DNA from: Ancylobacter sp. Lp-2
Lineage (GTDB): Bacteria > Pseudomonadota > Alphaproteobacteria > Rhizobiales > Xanthobacteraceae
DNA: 64,000 bases
Direction of reading: 5' to 3'
Assembly: GCF_020523795.1 (NCBI RefSeq)
Contig: NZ_JAJALI010000002.1
Span: 183,690 to 247,689, forward strand
Under the pieces are notes generated by a model. That model searched no databases. It was not told where the DNA came from and saw only the letters and a list, made by a program, of their open reading frames with translations. Every line of letters starts with the position of its first letter. The first letter of the stretch is position 1. Position numbers and translations under genes: made by a program. This document shows, piece by piece, positions 38,851-46,722 of this stretch.

Positions 38851-39548
38851 CCGCGCGCGCGGTTCGGCGGGAGGAGCCGTCCCGCAGGGCGGCGGCTCTC
38901 GCCGACCGCCTGCTGCCCCGCTCGCCCATGGTGCGCATCGCCTGGCTCGGCATGGCCGGGCTAGCGGTGGCGCTCATCGCCTTCACGCCCGCCAAAGCGC
39001 AGAACCCGGCTGCCGGCGGAGCGACGCCGGCGGCCGGGCAGTCGGCGGCTGAGCCGCCCGTCGCCGAGCTGGCCGTCGCCGAGCCGGAGGGCTACCGCAT
39101 GGAGGCCTTCCGCGCGCCGACCCCGGCGACGCTGAGGGGCGCCCGCGTGATCGATACCGGCGAGGCGGAGCGGCTGTGGCGCGCCAAGGCGGCGCTGTTC
39201 GTAGATGTGCTGCCGCGCGACGTGAAGCCGGCAAACCTTGCGCCCGGCACTATCTGGCGTGACAAGCCGCGCGACCATCTGCCCGGCAGCACGTGGCTGC
39301 CCAATGTCGGCTATGGCACGCTGAGCGAGCCGATGGACGGCTATTTCCGCCACAGCCTCGAGGCGCTGACCAATGGCCGGCGTGCAGCGCCGGTGGTGTT
39401 CTACTGTCTCACCGATTGCTGGATGTCGTGGAACGCCGCCAAGCGGGCCATGGCCTATGGCTACACGGACGTCGCCTGGTACCCGCAGGGCAGCGATGGC
39501 TGGGCCAAGGCCGGCCTGCCGCTGGAGCCCGCCACCCCGCGCGAGTGA
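38847..39548 (+). CDS. PQQ-dependent catabolism-associated Cys-Trp motif protein (rhodanese-like)
   Basis: A 233-residue exported or membrane-anchored protein: a hydrophobic segment lies at about 30-50, followed by a Pro/Ala-rich linker. The C-terminal domain is rhodanese-like and has Tyr-Cys-Leu-Thr-Asp-Cys-Trp-Met-Ser-Trp-Asn-Ala-Ala-Lys-Arg-Ala, the motif of the family named for its Cys..Cys-Trp pair in quinoprotein dehydrogenase gene clusters. Function is not known; a sulfur relay with the SoxYZ-like carrier and metallohydrolase has been suggested by co-occurrence. It is coupled to xoxJ by an ATGA overlap. An internal ATG at 38928 could be the real start. Confidence 0.82.
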   Translation: MTARAVRREEPSRRAAALADRLLPRSPMVRIAWLGMAGLAVALIAFTPAKAQNPAAGGATPAAGQSAAEPPVAELAVAEPEGYRMEAFRAPTPATLRGARVIDTGEAERLWRAKAALFVDVLPRDVKPANLAPGTIWRDKPRDHLPGSTWLPNVGYGTLSEPMDGYFRHSLEALTNGRRAAPVVFYCLTDCWMSWNAAKRAMAYGYTDVAWYPQGSDGWAKAGLPLEPATPRE

Positions 39549-39780
39549 GATCGCCCGGCGCCCGACCCTCCGCCGCACCCCACTGCCCGAATCCGATGCC
39601 GCCCAGCGAAGCGCAGCGGCAGGAGGCCGTTTCACGAGGGCGGCGTTGGCGTGGACGCGTGCGGATGACCCTTCCCACATGTGACACGATTTCGGCGCCG
39701 CGCGCGCCCATCGTGGCAAATCGTTCTCTTCCGCAGATGCGGATGGAGGGCCTCGGCTGGTCATCCGGCGCTGCCGCGCT

Positions 39781-40050
39781 ACACTCTCGGTGTCGCAAGG
39801 GAATTCGCCCCGCCACGGGGCTTGGGACGCCAAGGAAGATTGGTGTCTCAGCACAGCTTTGGGGTCTCGATGATGCTTGAGTTCTCAAGGAAGCCGAGGG
39901 ACTCAAAGAAGCTTCGGGGCTTAAGGCAGCTTCGGGGCTTAAGGCAGCTTGGGGTCTCAAGGCAGTTCGGTGCGCCACGAGAGCTTGCCCGCCAAGGGGG
40001 CTCGAGGGCGCCGAGGGGCGGTGCGCCCACGGGAGTTCGGCGCGGCAAGA
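39781..40050. repeat. Degenerate 18-bp tandem repeat array (~15 units)
   Basis: The sequence from about 39781 to 40050 divides into consecutive 18-bp units. The clearest run is 39907-39960, where units at 39907, 39925 and 39943 share an AGCTTCGGGG-like core followed by a CTTAA or CTCAA end. Flanking units drift but keep the period: 39817, 39835, 39853, 39871, 39889 before, and 39961, 39979, 39997, 40015, 40033 after. It fills the gap between the Cys-Trp motif gene and the HXXEE gene. Since 18 is a multiple of three, it reads as hexapeptide repeats in open frames on both strands, which alone does not show coding. Confidence 0.75.
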
Positions 40051-40064
40051 GGGAGGGCCACCGC

Positions 40065-40661
40065 ATGGATCGGTATTTCGGCCGCCGCGCCGTCTACTGG
40101 CTGGCGGGTCGCTGGGTGGCAGGTGCCGGCTTCATGGCGGCGGCGGTGCTGGCGCTGGTGCCGGGACTGGCGCGGGTGCTCGACCTGCCGACATTGCTGA
40201 TCCTTCTCCACAGCCCGGTCTACATGGTGCATCAGGTGGAGGAACATGCCGGCGACCGTTTCCGCCGCTTCGTCAACGACCGCCTGCTGCACGGGCAGGA
40301 CGGGCTGAGCGTGGCGACGGTGCTGGTGGTCAACCTGCCGCTGGTCTGGGGACTGAACCTCGCCGCCTTCTATGCGGCGCTCCTTTGCGGGCCGGCGGCC
40401 GGACTGGTCGCGCCCTATGCGGTGCTGGTCAACGCCGCGATCCACGTGGTCGGGGCGGTGAAGCTGCGGGCCTACAATCCCGGCCTCGTCACCAGCCTGC
40501 TGCTGTTCCTGCCGCTCGGCCTCGTCACGCTGGCCGTCACCGATGCGACGGCGAGCGCGCACCTGATCGGGCTCGCGCTCGCCGTGCTGCTGCACCTGCT
40601 CATCGTGCTGCATGTCGCCCGGCGGCTTGCCGCCCGCCGCGGCCGGATCGTCTCCGGCTGA
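40065..40661 (+). CDS. HXXEE domain-containing membrane protein
   Basis: A 198-residue integral membrane protein. His-Gln-Val-Glu-Glu-His lies just after the first hydrophobic segments, which is the HXXEE motif naming the family; its function is unknown, though the His/Glu cluster suggests metal binding in the membrane. About five hydrophobic segments are visible, including long Leu/Val/Ala stretches near the C terminus. The start at 40065 has a GAGGGAGG ribosome binding site. The frame stays open through the upstream 18-bp repeats to 39681, but I judge that extension untranslated. Confidence 0.75.
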   Translation: MDRYFGRRAVYWLAGRWVAGAGFMAAAVLALVPGLARVLDLPTLLILLHSPVYMVHQVEEHAGDRFRRFVNDRLLHGQDGLSVATVLVVNLPLVWGLNLAAFYAALLCGPAAGLVAPYAVLVNAAIHVVGAVKLRAYNPGLVTSLLLFLPLGLVTLAVTDATASAHLIGLALAVLLHLLIVLHVARRLAARRGRIVSG

Positions 40662-40697
40662 ACGGCGGGGGCGAAGGTAGACGTCGCCAGGCCCGGC

Positions 40698-41396
40698 TCA
40701 GTCCATCTGGGCCCGAATCGCCCGGGCGAGGGCGAAGGCGCGCTGCTCGAGAATCACCGGGCTCTCGCACACCGCGGTGACCGCCTGGGCGCGGGTGTCG
40801 TAGATGCGGGTGTCCCAAAGCAGCTGCTTTTCGGCATCGGCCGCCTTGGTCTTGTCGGCATCGGTGGTGGCGGCCTTCTTCAACTTCGCCAGGTCCAGGC
40901 TCTCCGCCCGGATGCGGTCGGAGAGGCCGATCTGGTGCTTCGAATAGCGCTCGATGCCGGTGAGGATGCGCGCGCGCAACCCGTTGATCTGGTCGAACAC
41001 GCCAGCGAACAGCAGAGTGAGCCGCGCGTCCTTGTTGGCGCCGGCCTGCTTGGCGAATTCCTCGATCTTCGTGCCGGCCTCCTCGATAGGCGTACGCCGG
41101 GCCGCGAGCACCGGTACCAGATCGGCGACCGCGGCATCGTCGCGCCAGGCGAGCCCGTCGATCGGCGGGCCGTCCCACATTTGCGCCGCGGCAAGGCTGT
41201 CGACGCGTGGCTGGATGCAGGGCCACAGCCCCCCGGCGGGGGCGGCGGCCTCGGCGGCCGGCACGATGGCCAGGAGCAAGGCGGCGGCGAGGCCGGCACG
41301 CAGGGGCGTTGCAGTCCGCTCCAGCAAGGACAGGGGCCTCGCGAAGCGTGTGCGGGTCGAGGGCATAGGCGTCTCCCGGGCATTCATTCTTGTCAT
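40698..41396 (-). CDS. Exported protein of the quinoprotein-associated ABC cluster (LutG-like position)
   Basis: A 232-residue (or 222 from Met11 at 41366) exported protein with a signal peptide ending near Ala-Glu-Ala-Ala. The mature part is mostly helical with a Trp-Pro-Cys near its start and a Val-Cys-Glu-Ser late, which could form a disulfide. No known domain is recognised. It is the last gene of the ABC cluster and its first possible ATG overlaps the permease stop (ATGA); the Met at 41366 has the better ribosome binding site (GGGAG). In lanthanide-uptake clusters an exported protein occupies a similar position. Confidence 0.65.
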   Translation of the reverse strand: MTRMNARETPMPSTRTRFARPLSLLERTATPLRAGLAAALLLAIVPAAEAAAPAGGLWPCIQPRVDSLAAAQMWDGPPIDGLAWRDDAAVADLVPVLAARRTPIEEAGTKIEEFAKQAGANKDARLTLLFAGVFDQINGLRARILTGIERYSKHQIGLSDRIRAESLDLAKLKKAATTDADKTKAADAEKQLLWDTRIYDTRAQAVTAVCESPVILEQRAFALARAIRAQMD

Positions 41397-42292
41397 TTGA
41401 CCGCCTCCGGACCGCCGCGGCGGCCCATCAGTCCGGCGGAAGGATCATAGGCCACAATGGCGGCGCAGAGGAATGCGACCGCACAGCCCGCCACCACCAT
41501 CGCCGAGAACGGATCGAACTGGCCGTAGAGGGCGAAGCGGATCAGTTCCACCGCATAGGTGAACGGGTTGAACAGACAGATGTAATAGAGCGGCAGGCTG
41601 CTCTCCTGCACCTTCCACAGCGGGTAGAGCGCCGAGGAGGTGAAGAACATCGGGAAGATGACGAAATTCATCACGCTGGCGAAGTTCTCCAGCTGCCGGA
41701 ACAGCGAGGACATCAGCAGCCCCATGGCGCCCAGCATCAGGCCGGAGAGCAGCAGCGCCGGCAGCACCGTGAGATAGCCGATGGGCGGCGCTTCCACCTC
41801 CCAGAACCAGGCGATGGCGAGGAAGGCATAGGCCTGCAGCAATGAGACGCAGATGCCGGCCACCAGCTTGGAGAGCAGCAGGTACCAGCGCGGATAGGGG
41901 CTGACGAGCAGGATGCGCATCGCCCCGACCTCGCGGTCATAGACCATGGACAGCGAGGATTGCAGCCCGTTGAACAGCTGGATCATCGCCACCAGCCCCG
42001 GCGCCACATAGACCTCGTAGAGGATGTAGGTCTCGTAGGGCGGGATGATCGACACGCCGAGCACCGAGCGGAAACCGGCGGCGAAGATGAACAGCCACAC
42101 CAGCGGCCGCACCAGCGCCGAGAGGAAACGGCCGCGCTGGTTGAGGAAGCGCAGCGCCTCGCGCCAGCAGATGCCGGCCATGCAGATGACATAGCCGGAG
42201 AGCGGCAGGCGGGCGGGATGTGCTTCGGGCGCAGGCGAGATGCCGGCCGGCGAAAGGGAGGACGACGGGGCGGATTCCGGCACGATACTCAT
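41393..42292 (-). CDS. ABC-2 type permease of the quinoprotein-associated ABC system
   Basis: A 299-residue ABC-2 family permease with six hydrophobic segments between about 40 and 295, including Leu-Val-Trp-Leu-Phe-Ile-Phe and the Tyr-Asp-Arg-Glu-Val-Gly-Ala-Met-Arg motif typical of ABC-2 membrane subunits. It pairs with the ATPase encoded just upstream (stop/start overlap at 42289-42292). The family is known from PQQ alcohol-dehydrogenase gene neighbourhoods, and the equivalent in Methylobacterium lut clusters is linked to lanthanide transport. Direction of transport cannot be read from the sequence. Confidence 0.85.
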   Translation of the reverse strand: MSIVPESAPSSSLSPAGISPAPEAHPARLPLSGYVICMAGICWREALRFLNQRGRFLSALVRPLVWLFIFAAGFRSVLGVSIIPPYETYILYEVYVAPGLVAMIQLFNGLQSSLSMVYDREVGAMRILLVSPYPRWYLLLSKLVAGICVSLLQAYAFLAIAWFWEVEAPPIGYLTVLPALLLSGLMLGAMGLLMSSLFRQLENFASVMNFVIFPMFFTSSALYPLWKVQESSLPLYYICLFNPFTYAVELIRFALYGQFDPFSAMVVAGCAVAFLCAAIVAYDPSAGLMGRRGGPEAVK

Positions 42293-43101
42293 CCTTGCTC
42301 GCCATGTGCGTCGCCGGCTTCCGCCGCGCCGGTGAGCGCGAGGAAGGCCGCCGAAATATCGGCCGCGTTGCCGGCCGCCAGCACTTCCGCGAGCGTGCCC
42401 TGCGCCCGGATCCGCCCGCGGTGCAGCACCACGATGCGATCGCCGGCCTCGATTTCCTCGATGATGTGGGTGGCCCAGAGCACGCCGATGCCCTCGCGGG
42501 CGATCAGCCGGCGCACCTCGGCGACCAGCGCCGCGCGCGAGCCGATGTCGAGGCCCACCGTCGGTTCGTCGAGCAGCAGCAGCTCCGGCCGGTGCATCAG
42601 CGCGCGGGCGATCTCCACCCGCCGCATCTGGCCCCCGGAGAGCTGCCGCACCTTGTCGCGCGCCCGGTCGGCGAGGCCGACATTCTCCAGCACCTCCAGC
42701 CCCCGCGCCTTCGCCCGCCGAAAGCCGATTCCGTGCAGCGTCGCGTGATAGACGAGGTTCTGGATCACGGTGAGATCGAGATCGAGCGTGCGGGCCTGGA
42801 ACACCACGCCCAGCCGGGACAGCGCCGCCGCCGGCTCGCGGCGCACATCGTGGCCGAGCACGCGGATCGCGCCGCTGCGATTGTCGTAGAGACGCGTGAT
42901 CAGCGAGAACAGCGTGGTCTTGCCGGCGCCGTTCGGCCCCAGCAGCGCGGTGAAGCTGCCGCGCGGCACGTTAAGGCTGACATCGTCCAGCGCCTTGCGG
43001 GCGCCGAAGGCGTGGGTCACGCCATCGATGGCGAGGGCAGAGGCCGGGTCGACGGCGGGCGTCTCCGGGCGGTCGATGGCGGCGAGGTCGATCGGCATCA
43101 T
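42289..43101 (-). CDS. ABC ATPase, PQQ-dependent alcohol dehydrogenase system type
   Basis: A 270-residue ABC ATPase. Walker A is Gly55-Pro-Asn-Gly-Ala-Gly-Lys-Thr62, the signature is Leu-Ser-Gly-Gly-Gln, and Walker B is Leu-Leu-Leu-Asp-Glu-Pro-Thr-Val-Gly-Leu-Asp. It powers the ABC-2 permease downstream. I placed the start at the Met-Met pair (43099-43101 or 43096-43098); the frame is open further upstream but that part is not ABC-like. The cluster also encodes a binding protein and a beta-propeller. Confidence 0.85.
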   Translation of the reverse strand: MMPIDLAAIDRPETPAVDPASALAIDGVTHAFGARKALDDVSLNVPRGSFTALLGPNGAGKTTLFSLITRLYDNRSGAIRVLGHDVRREPAAALSRLGVVFQARTLDLDLTVIQNLVYHATLHGIGFRRAKARGLEVLENVGLADRARDKVRQLSGGQMRRVEIARALMHRPELLLLDEPTVGLDIGSRAALVAEVRRLIAREGIGVLWATHIIEEIEAGDRIVVLHRGRIRAQGTLAEVLAAGNAADISAAFLALTGAAEAGDAHGEQG

Positions 43102-43303
43102 TCCGACATATTCCGCTGCGGAAGGTTGGGTGGTACCAAACGGCCATCCCCGGCATGGGCCAGGGATGGGAGAATAGGGCGGCGAGGCGAGAGGATCACC
43201 ACAGTGAGATGTCGAAATCCTCGTCTCCGGGATTGATCTCGTCCCTAGGTGGCCGGCCATTGGCCGGGCCCCGTAGGAGGGCGGTGCGGGCGAGCGCGGC
43301 GCG

Positions 43304-43343
43304 CCTCCTTCGAGGTTCGCTTCGCTCGCACCTCAGGATGACG
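43304..43343. repeat. Extragenic palindrome-like element (CCTCCTTCGAGG ... CTCAGGATGA)
   Basis: The segment begins CCTCCTTCGAGG and ends CCTCAGGATGA with a TTCGCTTCGCTCGC centre. GAGGT and ACCTC can pair around the centre. This form is a familiar dispersed intergenic repeat in many alphaproteobacterial genomes; only one copy is obvious in this window, so the call relies on general knowledge. Confidence 0.5.
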
Positions 43344-43502
43344 GCCTGCTAGCGGGGGAGCTTGAGCGTTGAGAGGGCACTGCGGCTTTTCCTTCCCAAT
43401 GATGGGTCAGACACCCGGGGCTCGACCCCTTCTTTCCCTCTCCCCATTGGGCGCGCGCGAAGCGGGTCGGCGAGGGCCTACACGATCGGGAAGCATCGAA
43501 GA

Positions 43503-43541
43503 CCCCTCACCCCAACACCCTCCCCGACGGGGAGAGGGAGC
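43503..43541. repeat. Extragenic palindrome-like element (CCCCTCACCCC ... GGGGAGAGGG)
   Basis: The core CTCCCC-GAC-GGGGAG (43520-43534) is a perfect 6-bp hairpin with a 3-nt loop, embedded in a CCCCTCACCCC/GAGAGGGAG context seen in dispersed bacterial intergenic repeats. A partly similar CCCTCTCCCC segment lies upstream around 43436-43445. It is only about 50 bp downstream of the beta-propeller gene and might also act as its terminator. Confidence 0.45.
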
Positions 43542-43590
43542 CTATCGTTCTTTCGAGCATTCGAGCCATCGCGGCAACGCATCCGCTCCC

Positions 43591-44583
43591 TCACGGCACC
43601 ACCACGACGCCCCAGGGCGAGCGGCCGACGGCCACCGACTTCGTCACCTTCTCGCTGGCTACGTCGATGATCGAGACGTCGTTGGAGTTGCCATTGGTCG
43701 ACAGGAGCAGCTTCTCGTCCGGCGTGAAGGCGAGCTGCCAGACCCGCTGGCCGACCAGCAGATACTTCTCCACCGCCAACGTCTTGGTGTCGACGATGGC
43801 GACGCGGTTGGCCGGCCCGAGCGCCACGAAGGCCTTCGACCCGTCCTTGGTGATGCGGATGCCGACCGGCTGGATGGCATCCTTGTTCACCCCGGGGATC
43901 TCGAAGGAGATCTTCTTGACGATCTTCCACTTGTCCTTGGGATCGATCACCGCCACCGTGCCGCCGACCTCGGCCGAGACCCAGAGCTGGGTGCCGTCAT
44001 GGTTGAACTGGGCGACGCGCGGGCGGGAATCCACCAGGATGTTCTCGATTACCTCATTGGTCGTGGTGTCGATGACATGCGCCATATTGGTGGTTTCGGA
44101 GGTGTTGACGAGATATTTGCCGTCCGGCGAGACGCCCATTCCCTCCGGTTCGACGCCGACCGGGATCTCCGCGACCAGCTCGTTGTTCTCGACATTCACC
44201 GCCGTGACCATGTTGTCGTCTTCATTGGCGATGTAGAGCGGGTTGCCCGAGGGGGCGAGCACGAACAGCTCCGGGTCGGGGCCGGAGCGCAGCGTCTTCA
44301 ACATCTTGAAGGTCTTGGAATCATAGACCTCGACGCGGTTGTCGTCGGAGGCGGCGACATAGATGAGCTTGCCGTCCGGGCTGGCGGTGACGCCGCGCGG
44401 GCGCCGTCCGGTCTTGATGGTCTCGAGCACCTTCAGGGCGTCCATGTCGACGACGCTCATCGTGTGGTCGCGCTCATTGGTGACGAAAGCGCGCATCTGC
44501 GCCTGCGCCGGCAGGGTCTCCCCCATCACCATCAGGCCCGCCGCGGCGGCAAGGCTGGCGCTCAGCAAGATACGGCGTGTCAT
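43591..44583 (-). CDS. PQQ-dependent catabolism-associated beta-propeller protein (YVTN repeats)
   Basis: A 330-residue exported protein with a signal peptide (to about Ala-Gln-Ala) and repeated YVTN-type blades, for example Ala-Phe-Val-Thr-Asn-Glu, Leu-Ile-Tyr-Val-Ala-Ala-Ser, Pro-Leu-Tyr-Ile-Ala-Asn-Glu and Tyr-Leu-Val-Asn-Thr-Ser, each followed by an Asp/Gly turn: about seven blades. The family occurs beside quinoprotein dehydrogenases and their ABC system; its role is unknown, perhaps ligand capture in the periplasm. It lies 67 bp downstream of the binding-protein gene. Confidence 0.85.
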   Translation of the reverse strand: MTRRILLSASLAAAAGLMVMGETLPAQAQMRAFVTNERDHTMSVVDMDALKVLETIKTGRRPRGVTASPDGKLIYVAASDDNRVEVYDSKTFKMLKTLRSGPDPELFVLAPSGNPLYIANEDDNMVTAVNVENNELVAEIPVGVEPEGMGVSPDGKYLVNTSETTNMAHVIDTTTNEVIENILVDSRPRVAQFNHDGTQLWVSAEVGGTVAVIDPKDKWKIVKKISFEIPGVNKDAIQPVGIRITKDGSKAFVALGPANRVAIVDTKTLAVEKYLLVGQRVWQLAFTPDEKLLLSTNGNSNDVSIIDVASEKVTKSVAVGRSPWGVVVVP

Positions 44584-44650
44584 CGTTTCCTCCTTGGGCA
44601 GTGGCGCTCTCAGCGGCGCCTCGTCCTGCGGCTTTGGGTCGAGCGAAAGC

Positions 44651-45895
44651 TCAGTTGAATTTGCAGCGGGTCTCGGGCTGGTCGAAGCCGAGCGTGTCGA
44701 GCGGGGTGCGCTGGTGCAGATAGGCCTGCTGCGGCGACAGGGTGACGGTGTTGGTGGCGTGGGTGAGCAGGATCGGCTGGCGCAGCTGGTGGTCCCAGGG
44801 CCGGAAGCTCGCCGCCACGCCCTTGAACACCGGCAGGTCGTAGTCGGGCGCGAGGATCTGCGCGCGGATCTTGCCCACCTCGCTGGAGCGGGTCTTCATG
44901 CCGGCGGAGGCGATGGCGAACACGCCCTCCCACATCTGGAAGTCGAGCGGCTGCATCATGCGCTGGTGCTGCTTGAAGAAGCGGCTCTGCAGCTGCGCGG
45001 CGCCCCAGTTCTCCATGGTCGGGTGCCAGGCGAGCGGCATCAGCCCCTGGGTGCCGGCCGTGGGGCGCGCGAGCCAGGTGTTGTAGGGCAGGATGTCGCC
45101 GAACTCGCCCTGCTCATCGGCGATGATCAGGATGTCGTACTCGGCGACCTGGGTAGCACGTGGCACTTCCGACTGCGCGGTGGCGCGGGCGTCGGGGCCG
45201 TAGTCCCAGACCTTCTCGGCGACGATCTTGGCGCCGAACTTCCTCGCCGAATTGCGCACCGCCTCGGCATAGAGCTTGTCGCCGTCGGTGCGGCCGGTGA
45301 ACAGGAACCAGTTGCGCCAGCGCTTGGTCATCAGGAATTGCGCCAGCGCGTCAGTGAGCATGGCGCGATTGGGCGCGACGTGCAGCACGTTGGCGCGGCA
45401 GTCCTGCTGGCGCAGGCTGTCGTCCGGCGCCCCCACATTGACCAACAGGACGTCCTTGTCCTTCAGCGCGTCGGCGATGCGGATGAGCTGGGCGGCCGGG
45501 ACATCCAGCAGGATGTAGTTGTTGCCGGCCTCGACCAGCTTCTGCGCGACGGGCAGCGGATCGCCGTCGGTCGGCACGATCTCGGTGGCGAGCGTATAGT
45601 CGAGCTTGAGGAAGCGGCCGGAGGCGAGCGCGTCGCGAATGCCGAGCTCGGCGCCGGCGACGCCGAGATTCTCCGGCGGCGCGGTGAGCGGCGCGATCCA
45701 GGGCGGCAGCTCCGGCATCTGGCGAACGAGGCCGATGCGAAAGGTCTGCGCGGCCGCGACGGTAGCGGCCGGCTTCGGCGCGGCGGGCGTGGGAGATTCC
45801 TGCTGGGCCGAAGCGGGCAGGGGCACCCCGGCCATTGCCAGCAGGGCCATAGCCAGCACGGCTCTGGCCGCCGCAGCGCGGACCATCCGTTTCAT
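44651..45895 (-). CDS. ABC substrate-binding protein, PQQ-dependent alcohol dehydrogenase system type
   Basis: A 414-residue periplasmic binding protein with a signal peptide (Ala-Leu-Leu-Ala-Met-Ala-Gly...Ser-Ala). The mature protein has the two-lobe fold of the branched-chain amino-acid binding class: Arg-Ile-Gly-Leu-Val-Arg near 52, and Trp-Phe-Leu-Phe-Thr-Gly-Arg-Thr in the second lobe. This subtype is tied to quinoprotein dehydrogenases. With the beta-propeller, ATPase and permease it forms a transporter whose composition resembles lutABEF. First gene of the unit; a TAGTCTTC element lies 65-72 nt upstream. Confidence 0.83.
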   Translation of the reverse strand: MKRMVRAAAARAVLAMALLAMAGVPLPASAQQESPTPAAPKPAATVAAAQTFRIGLVRQMPELPPWIAPLTAPPENLGVAGAELGIRDALASGRFLKLDYTLATEIVPTDGDPLPVAQKLVEAGNNYILLDVPAAQLIRIADALKDKDVLLVNVGAPDDSLRQQDCRANVLHVAPNRAMLTDALAQFLMTKRWRNWFLFTGRTDGDKLYAEAVRNSARKFGAKIVAEKVWDYGPDARATAQSEVPRATQVAEYDILIIADEQGEFGDILPYNTWLARPTAGTQGLMPLAWHPTMENWGAAQLQSRFFKQHQRMMQPLDFQMWEGVFAIASAGMKTRSSEVGKIRAQILAPDYDLPVFKGVAASFRPWDHQLRQPILLTHATNTVTLSPQQAYLHQRTPLDTLGFDQPETRCKFN

Positions 45896-46152
45896 GAGCG
45901 TCCGTCCCGTATTTTTCCGGTCGAGCGTTCGTGCGCCTGACCTTTGGTTATCTTTGAAAGAAGACTATCAAACGTCGTGAAGTCTTCAATAGTTTAAGTT
46001 CCATAAGAAATTAATAAGCGGGAACAATTTCTCCGCTATATTGGGAAATCAACCGCCAGCCTGACGGAAAAGTGAAGGGGATGTCTTGCCGCCGGTGGGC
46101 GCAGGGATATGATCCCCGCGACAACAGGCGCAACTGAGCGGGAGGTCGCCCG
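45896..46152. promoter_or_regulatory. Divergent control region with GAAGACT/AGTCTTC dyad
   Basis: A 257-bp AT-rich region between the divergent ABC binding-protein gene and the DUF2380 gene. GAAGACT (45960-45966) and AGTCTTC (45981-45987) form a perfect 7-bp dyad with a 14-nt spacer, and ACTAT/ATAGT outer parts (45964-45968 and 45989-45993) add a second nested symmetry. Centre-to-centre spacing of 21 bp is two helical turns, as for a dimeric regulator. The left arm contains the TAGTCTTC element shared with mtdB and fae. Confidence 0.5.
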
Positions 46153-46722
46153 ATGATCCCTCAACGACCGTCCAATATTCGCCGAAGGCGCCTGGCTCGG
46201 GCGGGATGGGCGGCGACCGTGTCGCTGGCCGTGCTGCCGTTCTGGCTGGCGGCCGCGCCGGCACAGGCGGCGACCCGGGTGGCGGTATTCGAGTTCGAGC
46301 TGCTCGATACCAGTGGCGAGGCCGGCCCCGGCGGGCCGAAGCCGGAAGAGCGGCGCCGGCTCGACCTCATCACCCAGGATGTGCGCCAGCGCCTCACCGC
46401 GGCCGGCTACGAGGTGATCGACCTCGCCCCGGAGGCGGCGCGAATCGAGGACGCCTCGCCGTTCCGCAACTGCAACAGCTGCGAATTGCCGATCGCCCGC
46501 GCGCTCGGCGCCGACATCGAGGTGATCGGGCTGGTGCAGAAGGTATCCAACCTCATCCTCAACATCAATTTCCAGCTGCGTGACGTCGCGAGCGGCAAGG
46601 TGCTGCGGGCCGGCAGCGCCGATATCCGCAACAACACCGACGAATCCTGGACGCGCGGCATCTCCTATCTGATACGCAACCGCCTGCTGGATCCGCCGCT
46701 GACCGGCAAGGCGGCGCCGTGA
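46153..46722 (+). CDS. Exported DUF2380 domain protein
   Basis: A 189-residue exported protein. The signal peptide includes an Arg-Arg-Arg stretch before the hydrophobic core and ends near Ala-Gln-Ala-Ala. The mature part, Val-Ala-Val-Phe-Glu-Phe-Glu-Leu-Leu-Asp-Thr onward with an Asn-Cys-Asn-Ser-Cys pair in the middle, matches DUF2380. The function of this family is unknown; it is often seen in methanol-oxidation and ABC-transporter neighbourhoods. Its stop overlaps a GTG that can start the next gene, so it is in one operon with the ABC transporter. Confidence 0.78.
   Translation: MIPQRPSNIRRRRLARAGWAATVSLAVLPFWLAAAPAQAATRVAVFEFELLDTSGEAGPGGPKPEERRRLDLITQDVRQRLTAAGYEVIDLAPEAARIEDASPFRNCNSCELPIARALGADIEVIGLVQKVSNLILNINFQLRDVASGKVLRAGSADIRNNTDESWTRGISYLIRNRLLDPPLTGKAAP

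Larger units (their letters stand above)
43102..43590. other. Gene-free region with repeat-like palindromes
   Basis: A 489-bp stretch between the ATPase start and the beta-propeller stop (both minus strand). No plausible gene is seen. It contains two segments that look like dispersed extragenic palindromes, listed separately, and so resembles repeat-decorated intergenic DNA. Because the propeller and ATPase genes face the same way, the region must also contain the ATPase promoter or be part of a long operon. Confidence 0.55.

Noticed and set aside
39681..40064. N-terminal extension of the HXXEE protein through the 18-bp repeats
   Set aside because: The frame is open, but the repeat has no stop in other frames either, and ATG 40065 has a strong ribosome binding site and fits the family start.
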